A stretch of DNA of 51,493 nucleotides from an uncultured Prevotellaceae bacterium. Lineage in GTDB: Bacteria > Bacteroidota > Bacteroidia > Bacteroidales > UBA3663. This document shows positions 29,001 to 35,734 of the stretch, piece by piece. Made by a program: the position numbers and the translations under genes. Numbering within the stretch: position 1 is the stretch's first letter; every line of letters begins with the position of its first letter. The notes beneath the pieces are model-generated. The model saw only the letters and a program-made list of their open reading frames with translations, ran no database searches and was not told the origin of the DNA. The stretch spans positions 1-51,493 of the forward strand of contig ONNR01000025.1 of NCBI GenBank assembly GCA_900319235.1, in the 5' to 3' direction.

Positions 29001-29227
29001 TCAAACTGCGCGATGTGACCCTCTCCTATTCCTGGAACAAGAAATTGTGGGGCTTCATTCAGAGCGGCACCATCTTCGTCTCCGGTCAGAACCTCGTATG
29101 TCTGACCTCCTACAAGGGAATGGATCCTGAATACGCCTTCTCGAACGCTGCCTATATGCAGGGTGTCGATTACGGCAAGGTCGCCCTCCCGAAGAGTGTT
29201 AAGATCGGTGTCAATCTCCACTTCTAA
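26054..29227 (+). CDS. SusC-like TonB-dependent transporter (pair 2)
   Basis: This is a 1057-residue outer-membrane importer. A signal peptide ends at about residue 24 (SISA-QE). The carboxypeptidase-like domain is SIKGVVLDDHNRPVSDAVITV. The plug carries LQGKFTGLQLTQKSGMTGEG, LLTMRGIRSL, PLIVINGVP and NVTLLTGAQAAAWGSLGSNGVLLIET. The usual SIEVLKDAxAxAIYG motif is altered to NVTLLTGAQAAAWG, so this is a diverged member. It ends with KIGVNLHF. The ATG follows the previous stop by one base. SusD follows after 101 bp. Confidence 0.93.
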   Translation: MSHIAKFKHLMGVLLLMLSTSISAQEPTYSIKGVVLDDHNRPVSDAVITVPGHGLVRCDENGNFEVKEAEQWLQLRVQASGFYTKTIRVVNDKEELTIYLVPQSKLHYNQTLVEGIFGTQEGLDNTSGIQNVAKKDFGVGAVTVDKALQGKFTGLQLTQKSGMTGEGSLLTMRGIRSLASENNPLIVINGVPYMPDLNESALVQGYSRSIFQAMNPQDIANVTLLTGAQAAAWGSLGSNGVLLIETDGAKSDDLDTRITFAGSFGMNWQNQRLPLMNASQYKGYMSDIAMDYYNHDMGAFFSDFGFMSSPTANNANLYQFDTDWQDAIYRNSMTHDYLFRVEGGDAIAKYDISLGYTGDQGVLENTSSDRFQAQINANILVGKKWEINANINLAYLSGTYQEQGYSLETNPLFAAFRRSPLLSPYKSNSVPSEDGTYPLLSTYNNYYLGACYNTDFIVSNPLSLINDAEGDIRQYDMNARAQLVYNATKDLRLAATIGVFSNFDKEKLFIPGNDNQDIVPRFDAYGEITNSVQVGQSTVLNMFYGLDANYRHTWQRHHTLNVNAAMQVITSSLEYDMATGRNTGNDFYQTMGSTQSIGRFFSGYNNKWNWLNGYVSANYTLADYFNLGVVASIDGASSIGKDASRFEVYPGVHGNLMLKNFGFLRNVNIVDKLDVFGDFSYTGNSRFSSKLGQYYYTSQPYQTIAGIVRANVPNTELKAERDQTMQVGIDAALLRHRLAARAAFYRTKATDVLMLGRSSSALGSSPYYCNDAAIDSHGFEVTLNLVPVQTRHFRWTLGGTLTTLSNTIDKLGNLQHNITTLSDGAEIITSVGHDPYAFFGYQTNGIYATTAEASESGLTNKNSVSYQAGDVRYVDQNGDHIINDLDKVDLGSPTPTFYGSIFSTFEYRGFALDFNFVYSQGNKAYNAVRRLTESTSDFSNQSVSVVRRWQNEGDITDMPRAAWGDAIGNNDLSDRHIEDASYIKLRDVTLSYSWNKKLWGFIQSGTIFVSGQNLVCLTSYKGMDPEYAFSNAAYMQGVDYGKVALPKSVKIGVNLHF

Positions 29228-29255
29228 CCCCCGTTCCCGCGTCTATTGTTAAAGC

Positions 29256-29275
29256 GGCAGCCAAGCTTGGCTGCC
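29256..29275. repeat. Intergenic palindrome copy 2
   Basis: GGCAGCCAAGCTTGGCTGCC is a perfect 20-bp palindrome in the 101-bp gap between the second susC and susD. It is homologous to the copies at 22428-22447 and 31138-31157. No T-tract follows. Confidence 0.85.
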
Positions 29276-29328
29276 ACCAAAACACAACAGAACACCACAA
29301 CACGCTTTCAAAACGAAATAAACCCACA

Positions 29329-31092
29329 ATGAAAAAAGCAATATTTCCCCTTCTCCTAACCGCTCTTGCTCTTTCTGCCTGCTCGGACTTCTTCGAGCCG
29401 GAAACGAGCGATGCGCTCAGCGGTGACGACTATATGTCCGACCTCAACGAAATGGCGACGGGCTACCTCGGTGTGCTTACCAAGATGCAGGCTGCAGGCG
29501 ACAAGGAGATTTACCTCACCGACACCCGTGCCGAGATGCTCGAACCCACGTCGCAATCGACGGCCGAACTCATCGCGCTCTACAACTACGAGGACAATCT
29601 CAGCGGTAATAGTTATGCTGATCCCGCTCTCTACTACGACGTGGTGATTGCCTGCAATGACTATATCCAGAACATGATCGAGTTCAACACTGCCCATCCC
29701 GAACTCATTGCACAAACCGACTATTTCCCAGGTCTTTTGGCTTCGGCACTTCGCGTCAAGGTTTGGGCATATGTTACGCTTGGCGAAATCTACGGACAGG
29801 CACTTTGGTTCGATGATCCTATCGTCAAGATGCAGGATGTCGGCAACTCATCCGTCTTCACGCTCTTGCCCATGGAGCAGATTCTCGATCGTTGCATCGC
29901 TATCCTCGAAAACGGTTATCAGGGCTTTTCAGCCAAAGAGAACTTCTCTTGGGTAGCTTGGATTGACCCCGAAAATGTCACCAACATCGCCAATTCCACC
30001 TATCGTTATTGGGATCAGATGACACCGCCTTATGAGGCACTTTTGGCAAAATGCAAGATTTGGAGTGCTGCCTACAAGGAGCGCAACGGACAGAATGCCG
30101 AAGGCGACTACCAAGCAGTCCTCGATCAGTTGTTGCCATTCCTCGACAACGAATGGCAGTCGTTCCATCATTATTGGAAACGTGCAGGACGTACGCCTAC
30201 TGTATATAATAATATGTATAACTACGCCACGCCTAACCAGGAGGAATCCGTTTCGGCCATCATCTACGACTACACGAAGAATCAGACAAACCGTCTGCTC
30301 TACCATTTCTCGAACGAATATCCCAACGCTTACCTCCTCACCACCAATGAGGCAGCACGTCTTCGCTTCGAGGACAATGAGTTCGACCCGCTCGGCACGC
30401 AAACCATCGACCAGCGTTTGGGTAGAACCACGAAAGAGAACGGCTCTATCTGGTATGTGTCGAAGTTCCGTCCGATTGGCAGCACGGTGCGCACTAATGC
30501 CTATCAGGATGATGTGCATGTCTATACCTTCCGTGCAGCAGAACTCTTCCTTTGGCTTGCCGAGGCTTGCAATCACTTGCAGCGTTTCGAGGCAATGGAT
30601 CGTCTGATCAACCAGGGCTTCACCAGTGCTCAGTATGAGATGCTGCAAGCTATCCAGGAGGGTGTCGATTCACTCTACACCGAGAAGCAATTGTTCAACT
30701 ATCGTGGTTTCACCACCGAATGGGCTTGCCCATCTTCGACCGATCGCTACGGTATGTACACCGGCTTCCGCACTTGTCTTACTCTTGCTGATGTGGACCT
30801 TTGGGACGAAACGAAGTTGCAGGAAGGCTACACTCTGCAGCAGATAATGCGTCACAACGACGAATTGATCCGCAACGAGTGGATTCTCGAATTCCCCGTC
30901 GAAGGTAAGACCTACCCTGCCATGAATCGCTTTGCAGAGCACTACAACGACCCGTCGTTTGTCTCCGACATTGTTCGTGTGAAGTACGAGGCACGAGGCA
31001 TGGCCGATCAGATAGCTTCCAAGATACATGCACAAAGTCCTATTACGGGGCTTCCCGGATATTGGGTGCCTTGGGATTTGCAGGTAAGGTAG
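29329..31092 (+). CDS. SusD/RagB-like surface glycan-binding lipoprotein (pair 2)
   Basis: This is a 587-residue lipoprotein with lipobox ALSAC near residue 18, followed by SDFFEPETSDAL. SusD helical features are seen (LASALRVKVWAYVTLGEIYG, YTFRAAELFLWLAEACNHLQ). Near the C-terminus LIRNEWILEFPVEGKTYPAM replaces the more usual R-x-x-E-F motif, so it is a diverged partner of the diverged SusC before it. Same transcription unit is likely despite the 101-bp spacer. Confidence 0.9.
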   Translation: MKKAIFPLLLTALALSACSDFFEPETSDALSGDDYMSDLNEMATGYLGVLTKMQAAGDKEIYLTDTRAEMLEPTSQSTAELIALYNYEDNLSGNSYADPALYYDVVIACNDYIQNMIEFNTAHPELIAQTDYFPGLLASALRVKVWAYVTLGEIYGQALWFDDPIVKMQDVGNSSVFTLLPMEQILDRCIAILENGYQGFSAKENFSWVAWIDPENVTNIANSTYRYWDQMTPPYEALLAKCKIWSAAYKERNGQNAEGDYQAVLDQLLPFLDNEWQSFHHYWKRAGRTPTVYNNMYNYATPNQEESVSAIIYDYTKNQTNRLLYHFSNEYPNAYLLTTNEAARLRFEDNEFDPLGTQTIDQRLGRTTKENGSIWYVSKFRPIGSTVRTNAYQDDVHVYTFRAAELFLWLAEACNHLQRFEAMDRLINQGFTSAQYEMLQAIQEGVDSLYTEKQLFNYRGFTTEWACPSSTDRYGMYTGFRTCLTLADVDLWDETKLQEGYTLQQIMRHNDELIRNEWILEFPVEGKTYPAMNRFAEHYNDPSFVSDIVRVKYEARGMADQIASKIHAQSPITGLPGYWVPWDLQVR

Positions 31093-31157
31093 CACTGGCT
31101 ACCTCCTGCGCCCAGTGCGGTTCCTTTCGTTTATGTCGGCAGCCAAACTTGGCTGCC
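31092..31157. repeat. Two hairpins in the gap after SusD 2, including palindrome copy 3
   Basis: GCACTGG at 31092-31098 pairs with CCAGTGC at 31112-31118. Palindrome copy 3, GGCAGCCAAACTTGGCTGCC, is at 31138-31157 and differs from copy 2 at its centre. Neither is followed by a long T-run. Confidence 0.7.
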
Positions 31158-31204
31158 AGCAATAACACATAACTAACCAACATCTCATTATTCACATCTT
31201 TATT

Positions 31205-33877
31205 ATGAAAAAAATCCTACTCCTCGCAGTTGCAATGCTGCTGACTGAATCGACAATGGATGCCCAAAGTCGCAAGACGTGGGACTTCCGCAATGGCATG
31301 AGTGATGCCACCAAACTCGACCTCAATACTGACACCCAGCTTTGGGGTGCCAACCGCACCACCGACGATGGTGAAGTCTATGGCTGGAAGAATGTGGCAA
31401 CGCTCAGCAGTACCTTCATCGCCAATGGCAATCCCATCAAGGAATTCGAAGGACTCTCTTTCGGCGGCACTCTCAGTGCCAACTCCATCCTCATCGATGC
31501 CACTACCTTCCGTTTGGGTCGCAAGGACAACACCATCACGCTACCCAAACTTGCCAATGGACAAACCGTGACGCTCATTGCACGTTCGGCAAATGCCACT
31601 GCCACCGATCGCGGCTTCGTCTCGGGCAATTCGAACATGACCTACATCTCCGGTCCTGATGGCGGAATCTGCTTAGGTCGTAATGCCGAAGGTGCCAGTG
31701 AAGACGGCAACTACACCCTCGTTTGGGAAGTGACTACTGCTGAAACCGATTCGGTGGAGTGCATCATCAAGGTTGTGACTGGCGGTCTTGACATCGGATT
31801 GATTATGATTGACAATGGTGACGAACCTGAAATCGAAACCGATGCCAATGTGGGCTTCATTTATCAAGGCGACATTGACAGCGAACCACTCTACATCGGC
31901 ACGGGTATTGCTGATCATGCCACCATCACGCCGCTGCCATTCGAAGAATGCTGGAAAGGAATGATTTCGAAAGATAGTCTCATGAAATTCGATGTCATTG
32001 TTGTTGGATACTCAGCAGCTGAACAGTGGGTTGGACTTCCCGAAGCCGAAAATCCCACTGTCACCTTCTACAATAACCTGATTAATTTTGTGCCCATGCT
32101 CGTTACATGGCCGAGGACGGAGTTTGGCATGACCCATGTGTATCATTCGAAAACTCATGGTTATGATGTTGCCGAAGACTTATTAGAGGCAGAACTTTTC
32201 AAAGATGTACAATTCGAAGAGACTGAAACGGGTTTCGTATTACCGATGTTTGACCCTTCGGTTACAGAAAAATTTGAGATGTTTGGCATGGATTTGAACG
32301 AAGATTTTGCTAATGACGAAGTCTTTGCTACCGTCGCTGGTCACACTGCAATCTTCGCACACGGCAAGAAGAACGCTCTTCTGATGATTCCTTTCATCGA
32401 AGATGCTATCCTCGAATACGGCCTTCATGACAGCGGCAATACCCTTCTCCAAAACGCCATCAAGTTCTTGAAGAATACCAAAGGTGAGGTGCTCACCGCC
32501 ACAAAGCCCACCGCCACGCTGACCTACGAAGATGGCGTGACCACCGTCACCCTCAAGTCGGCCATCGCTGGAGCCAAGATCTACTACACCACCGACGGCA
32601 GCGAGCCCGACACGCATCGCAATCCCTATTCCGAGCCGCTCGTCTTCACCCAGCCTGTTGTCCTCAAAGCATTCGTCAAGGCTCCTGCCTATTACGATTC
32701 ACCAGTTCTCGAACAGGAGGTTGAAATCAAGACCGTGCTCCAAGCTCCCGTTGTAAGTCTCGAAGGCGCAGAAGGATTCACAACCATCACGCTCACCACT
32801 TCTGCTCCCGAAGCACAGATCTATTACAGCTTCAATGGTCAAAGTGCTGTTGATCGCGCCACACTCTATGCCGAGCCTATCGTCATCACCGAGCCAGGCA
32901 CTATCACCGCATTTGCTTACGCCGATGGCTTCCTTGCTTCGGATTTGACTGTCGAAGATGTACCCGTGGGTGGTATTCCTGCCGTAAAGGATACTCTCGC
33001 TCACTTCAATGCCGGTACCGTTGATTGGTTCGACAATGCCCTTATCGATGGTGTACCTGCTGCTGAGGTATTGACCGAGAACTGGAAGGTCAACCAGGCC
33101 TATTACTTTGGCAAGAGCGCCTGGAACTTCTACAGCGAAGAAGTTGACCATACCGAAATCGTTTATGACGAGGATGGCGTAACTCCTTTGAAGGACATCA
33201 ACGGCAACGACTCCATCAAGACCATTTACAAGCCTGCTACCGACAACCTGCGTGTAGCAACTTCTGCTACCGATACACAGTGGGCCATTAAGTCAAACGG
33301 ACAGGTCTTCACTGGCGAAACCAACCTTAGCCCTGCCGGATATGCTTATACAGCAGGTGCTTCGGCAAATCGCTATTACGACACCGCACTCGATTGCATC
33401 GGCGGCAATGCCACACAGGGTGCATTGACGTTTGGCGGCAAGGTTTCGGGTGAGCCTTATTCGGGACGTCTCGAATCGACCGTTCCATTCGAGGCTCCAT
33501 TCGACATTGTCATCTACGGCGGCAATGGCAGCACCGACCAACCGAACATCCAAATAGAGGTTTCTGCCGATGGCGAAACTTGGACAAGCCTTGGTCTTGC
33601 CAATGCAGCAACCACTCAGCGTCATATCCGCAAGACCCGCGTACACTACGACGAGGCAGGCACTTATTACGTTCGTCTGAATCAAACGGGTGGCTCAAGC
33701 AAGTTCCAGGTGTATGACCTTCTCGTAGTTTCGACTGATGGAAAGACGGGAATTGAAACTGCAACGCTGCAACGCTGCAACACAGGCATCATCTACGACC
33801 TCTTCGGACGTAAGGTTGAAAGTCCCGTCAAGGGTCAGATCTACTTCCAGGATGGCAAGAAGATGATTCTTCGCTAA
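31205..33877 (+). CDS. Secreted protein with two chitobiase-C-like domains and sorting-type tail
   Basis: This is an 890-residue exported protein with a signal peptide ending near residue 20 (MDAQS). The N-terminal region begins KTWDFRNG, a beta-sandwich opening seen in Prevotella pectin-associated proteins. Residues about 215-430 resemble a flavodoxin/GATase-like fold (VGFIYQGDI, FDVIVVGYSAAEQW, ending LLQNAIKFLKNTKG). Two CHB_HEX_C-like domains follow (AGAKIYYTTDGSEPDTHRNP near 460 and EAQIYYSFNGQSAVDRATLY near 538). A C-terminal module precedes the tail YDLFGRKVESPVKGQIYFQD ending GKKMILR. No catalytic residues could be assigned. Its position suggests a secreted binding or modifying protein for the pectin locus. 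Confidence 0.7.
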   Translation: MKKILLLAVAMLLTESTMDAQSRKTWDFRNGMSDATKLDLNTDTQLWGANRTTDDGEVYGWKNVATLSSTFIANGNPIKEFEGLSFGGTLSANSILIDATTFRLGRKDNTITLPKLANGQTVTLIARSANATATDRGFVSGNSNMTYISGPDGGICLGRNAEGASEDGNYTLVWEVTTAETDSVECIIKVVTGGLDIGLIMIDNGDEPEIETDANVGFIYQGDIDSEPLYIGTGIADHATITPLPFEECWKGMISKDSLMKFDVIVVGYSAAEQWVGLPEAENPTVTFYNNLINFVPMLVTWPRTEFGMTHVYHSKTHGYDVAEDLLEAELFKDVQFEETETGFVLPMFDPSVTEKFEMFGMDLNEDFANDEVFATVAGHTAIFAHGKKNALLMIPFIEDAILEYGLHDSGNTLLQNAIKFLKNTKGEVLTATKPTATLTYEDGVTTVTLKSAIAGAKIYYTTDGSEPDTHRNPYSEPLVFTQPVVLKAFVKAPAYYDSPVLEQEVEIKTVLQAPVVSLEGAEGFTTITLTTSAPEAQIYYSFNGQSAVDRATLYAEPIVITEPGTITAFAYADGFLASDLTVEDVPVGGIPAVKDTLAHFNAGTVDWFDNALIDGVPAAEVLTENWKVNQAYYFGKSAWNFYSEEVDHTEIVYDEDGVTPLKDINGNDSIKTIYKPATDNLRVATSATDTQWAIKSNGQVFTGETNLSPAGYAYTAGASANRYYDTALDCIGGNATQGALTFGGKVSGEPYSGRLESTVPFEAPFDIVIYGGNGSTDQPNIQIEVSADGETWTSLGLANAATTQRHIRKTRVHYDEAGTYYVRLNQTGGSSKFQVYDLLVVSTDGKTGIETATLQRCNTGIIYDLFGRKVESPVKGQIYFQDGKKMILR
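33758..33787. repeat. TGCAACG repeat inside the coding sequence
   Basis: A 30-base stretch containing three GCAACG-type units lies in the gene, at the junction between the last domain and the tail. It matches the intergenic stretch at 51201-51230 at 28 of 30 positions. It encodes TATLQRCNTG. Confidence 0.75.
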
Positions 33878-33888
33878 AACTATATCAT

Positions 33889-33919
33889 TATGGAGCCTAT
33901 ATTCGTTATAGGCTCCATA
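33889..33919 (+). terminator. Terminator hairpin after the pectin locus
   Basis: TATGGAGCCTATA at 33889-33901 pairs perfectly over 13 bp with 33907-33919, with the loop TTCGT. The tail is ACTTCCTTAT rather than a pure T-run. It begins 12 bases after the stop at 33877 and should end the pectin-locus transcript. Confidence 0.75.
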
Positions 33920-33929
33920 CTTCCTTATC

Positions 33930-34012
33930 TCGGCTACGGCCAAAAACCATCGGCAACAGCCAAACAACTATCGGCTACGGCCAAACAACTATCGGCAACA
34001 GCCAAATCACTA
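33930..34012. repeat. Four-unit 21-bp alternating repeat ahead of the regulator
   Basis: Four units start at 33930, 33950, 33971 and 33992. Types alternate: TCGGCTACGGCCAAA in units 1 and 3, TCGGCAACAGCCAAA in units 2 and 4, each followed by MACYA-like bases. The period is 21 bp (first unit one base shorter), so the true unit may be 42 bp duplicated. The last unit runs into the ATG at 34012. No promoter of the TAnnTTTG type is visible in this gap. Confidence 0.85.
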
Positions 34013-35565
34013 TGAATAACCCTATCTATCTAATTTGCAGAAATCTAATTCTCATTGCAGCAATTGCGCTAACGACCTCCTGCACGGAAGTGAAGACCTA
34101 CAAGATAGGTGTTTCACAATGTGGACAAGGACAATGGCGTGAAAAGGTGAACGATGAGATGTTGGCTGCACAACACCTTTATGAAAAGAATGTAAAGGTA
34201 ATCATAGCCAACGCCCATGACAACACCCAACTGCAAATCAATCAGATTGACAGTCTCGTCAACGAAGGTATCGACCTTCTTGTGGTGGCTCCCAATGAGT
34301 CATCACAACTAAGTGCGACCATTTCAGAAGTTCGAAAGAAAGGTCTTCCGGTTATCTTCTTCGACCGCAAGGCTGTAACCGACGACTATACGGCATTCAT
34401 CGGTGGCAGCAATGTGGAAGCAGGACGAGCTTCCGGAGAATATTCTCTCGAGGTTGTTGAATCGATGCCCATCAACGGGAAGCAACCCTTCATCATGGAG
34501 ATTACGGGACATATGAGTACTTCCCCCGCTCAGGAACGTCACGAAGGTTTTGCGAAAGTGATGGCTGAACATTCAGAAATCAACTATGTCTGTCGTGAAG
34601 GCGATTGGACATCAGAAGAGGCTTGCCGTATTACCGAAGAGCAAATCAAGACGGGCATCCTTCCCGATTTGGTGTTCTGCCACAATGATGGTATGGCCAC
34701 AGGTGTCTATAAGGCTGTCGTCGAGAAAAAAGTAGAAGGAAAGATAAAGATTCTGGGTATCGACGGCCTTCCTGGCGAAGGCATCGAATATGTGCAATTC
34801 GGTCATCAGGTAGGTTCGTACATCTACCCCACCCATGGCGAAAAGATTGTGCGTCTGGCTTTGGATATCCTGACAGGAAAATACTATGAGCGTGAAAACA
34901 TCCTGCAGGGAATGATGATCACTCCCGAGAATGTGAATCTCGTCGATTTGAACAGTCGTGAACTCATGAAGCAGAATCACGACCTGATCATTATCCAGGA
35001 CAAACTCGAGGCTTCGCTGAAACTCTATAACACGGAGCACAAATTTCTTATCGCAAGTATTGTCGGAATGATATTGCTTGCAATAGCAGCAATACTTGCA
35101 ATGTATGCTATCTGGCAATCGCGGAAGACCCTTCGTGAACGTCAATCGATGAACGAGGAACAGACACTCTTCTACACCGATGCGAGCAACCGCAAACTGC
35201 ACGAACTCTTCATCATCCCCGAAGAACAATTGCCGCAACCACGTTCACAGGATATGATCTTTGCCGAACAGTTGAACGAAACCATTCGCAAGAACATGTC
35301 GAACCCTAACCTGAAAATGGAGGATTTGGGTGAAGAGATGGGATTGAGTCGCGTACAGTTGTATCGAAAGGTTAAAGCCATCACAGGACTCACACCCGTC
35401 GAATTGTTGCGACAAATGAGACTCCAAAAGGCCTATTCCCTGCTAACTTCCACCACAAAGACCATCTCTGAAATAGCATACGAGGTAGGGTTTGGCACCC
35501 CGGGTTACTTCTCAAATTGCTTCAAAAAACAATTCGGAAAATATCCAACGGATTTACGAACATAG
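34012..35565 (+). CDS. Periplasmic-binding-protein / TM / AraC hybrid regulator without kinase
   Basis: This is a 517-residue transmembrane transcription factor. Residues 1-24 are a hydrophobic signal/anchor. Residues about 29-320 form a RbsB/LacI-type sugar-binding domain: KIGVSQCGQGQWREKVNDEM, IDLLVVAPNES, LPVIFFDRKA, PDLVFCHNDGMATGVYKAV, KILGIDGLPGEG. A transmembrane helix lies at about 344-367. A linker and an AraC-type HTH follow at about 415-517 (MEDLGEEMGLSRVQLYRKVK; TISEIAYEVGFGTPGYFSNC FKKQFG). The histidine kinase and receiver found in hybrid two-component systems such as BT1754, which senses fructose, are absent. It faces the GH32 locus and is inferred to activate it on sugar binding. 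Confidence 0.85.
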   Translation: MNNPIYLICRNLILIAAIALTTSCTEVKTYKIGVSQCGQGQWREKVNDEMLAAQHLYEKNVKVIIANAHDNTQLQINQIDSLVNEGIDLLVVAPNESSQLSATISEVRKKGLPVIFFDRKAVTDDYTAFIGGSNVEAGRASGEYSLEVVESMPINGKQPFIMEITGHMSTSPAQERHEGFAKVMAEHSEINYVCREGDWTSEEACRITEEQIKTGILPDLVFCHNDGMATGVYKAVVEKKVEGKIKILGIDGLPGEGIEYVQFGHQVGSYIYPTHGEKIVRLALDILTGKYYERENILQGMMITPENVNLVDLNSRELMKQNHDLIIIQDKLEASLKLYNTEHKFLIASIVGMILLAIAAILAMYAIWQSRKTLRERQSMNEEQTLFYTDASNRKLHELFIIPEEQLPQPRSQDMIFAEQLNETIRKNMSNPNLKMEDLGEEMGLSRVQLYRKVKAITGLTPVELLRQMRLQKAYSLLTSTTKTISEIAYEVGFGTPGYFSNCFKKQFGKYPTDLRT

Positions 35566-35577
35566 CAAATTTCACTA

Positions 35578-35635
35578 ATGTTGCACGTAAAATTTTTGAT
35601 TTTTAAGTCAAAAATTGATACATGCAACATTTTTT
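35578..35635 (+). terminator. Terminator or operator hairpin after the regulator gene
   Basis: ATGTTGCA at 35578-35585 pairs with TGCAACAT at 35623-35630. Inside it AATTTTTGA at 35591-35599 pairs with TCAAAAATT at 35608-35616. T residues continue at 35630-35635. It begins 12 bases after the regulator stop and 50 bp before the next promoter, so it could also act as a DNA site. Confidence 0.65.
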
Positions 35636-35681
35636 GTATCAGTTGAACGATTTTTACTATCCATCGAATATAATATATTAT

Positions 35682-35689
35682 TATATTTG
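35682..35689 (+). promoter_or_regulatory. -7 element of the GH32 locus promoter
   Basis: TATATTTG followed by CACC is a good -7 box, 45 bases before the susC ATG. At the expected -33 position (about 35659-35663) there is no TTG, which would fit dependence on an activator such as the adjacent AraC hybrid regulator. Confidence 0.65.
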
Positions 35690-35734
35690 CACCAAAAATA
35701 ATCACCATATTACTAACTTAATACACAATCAACA

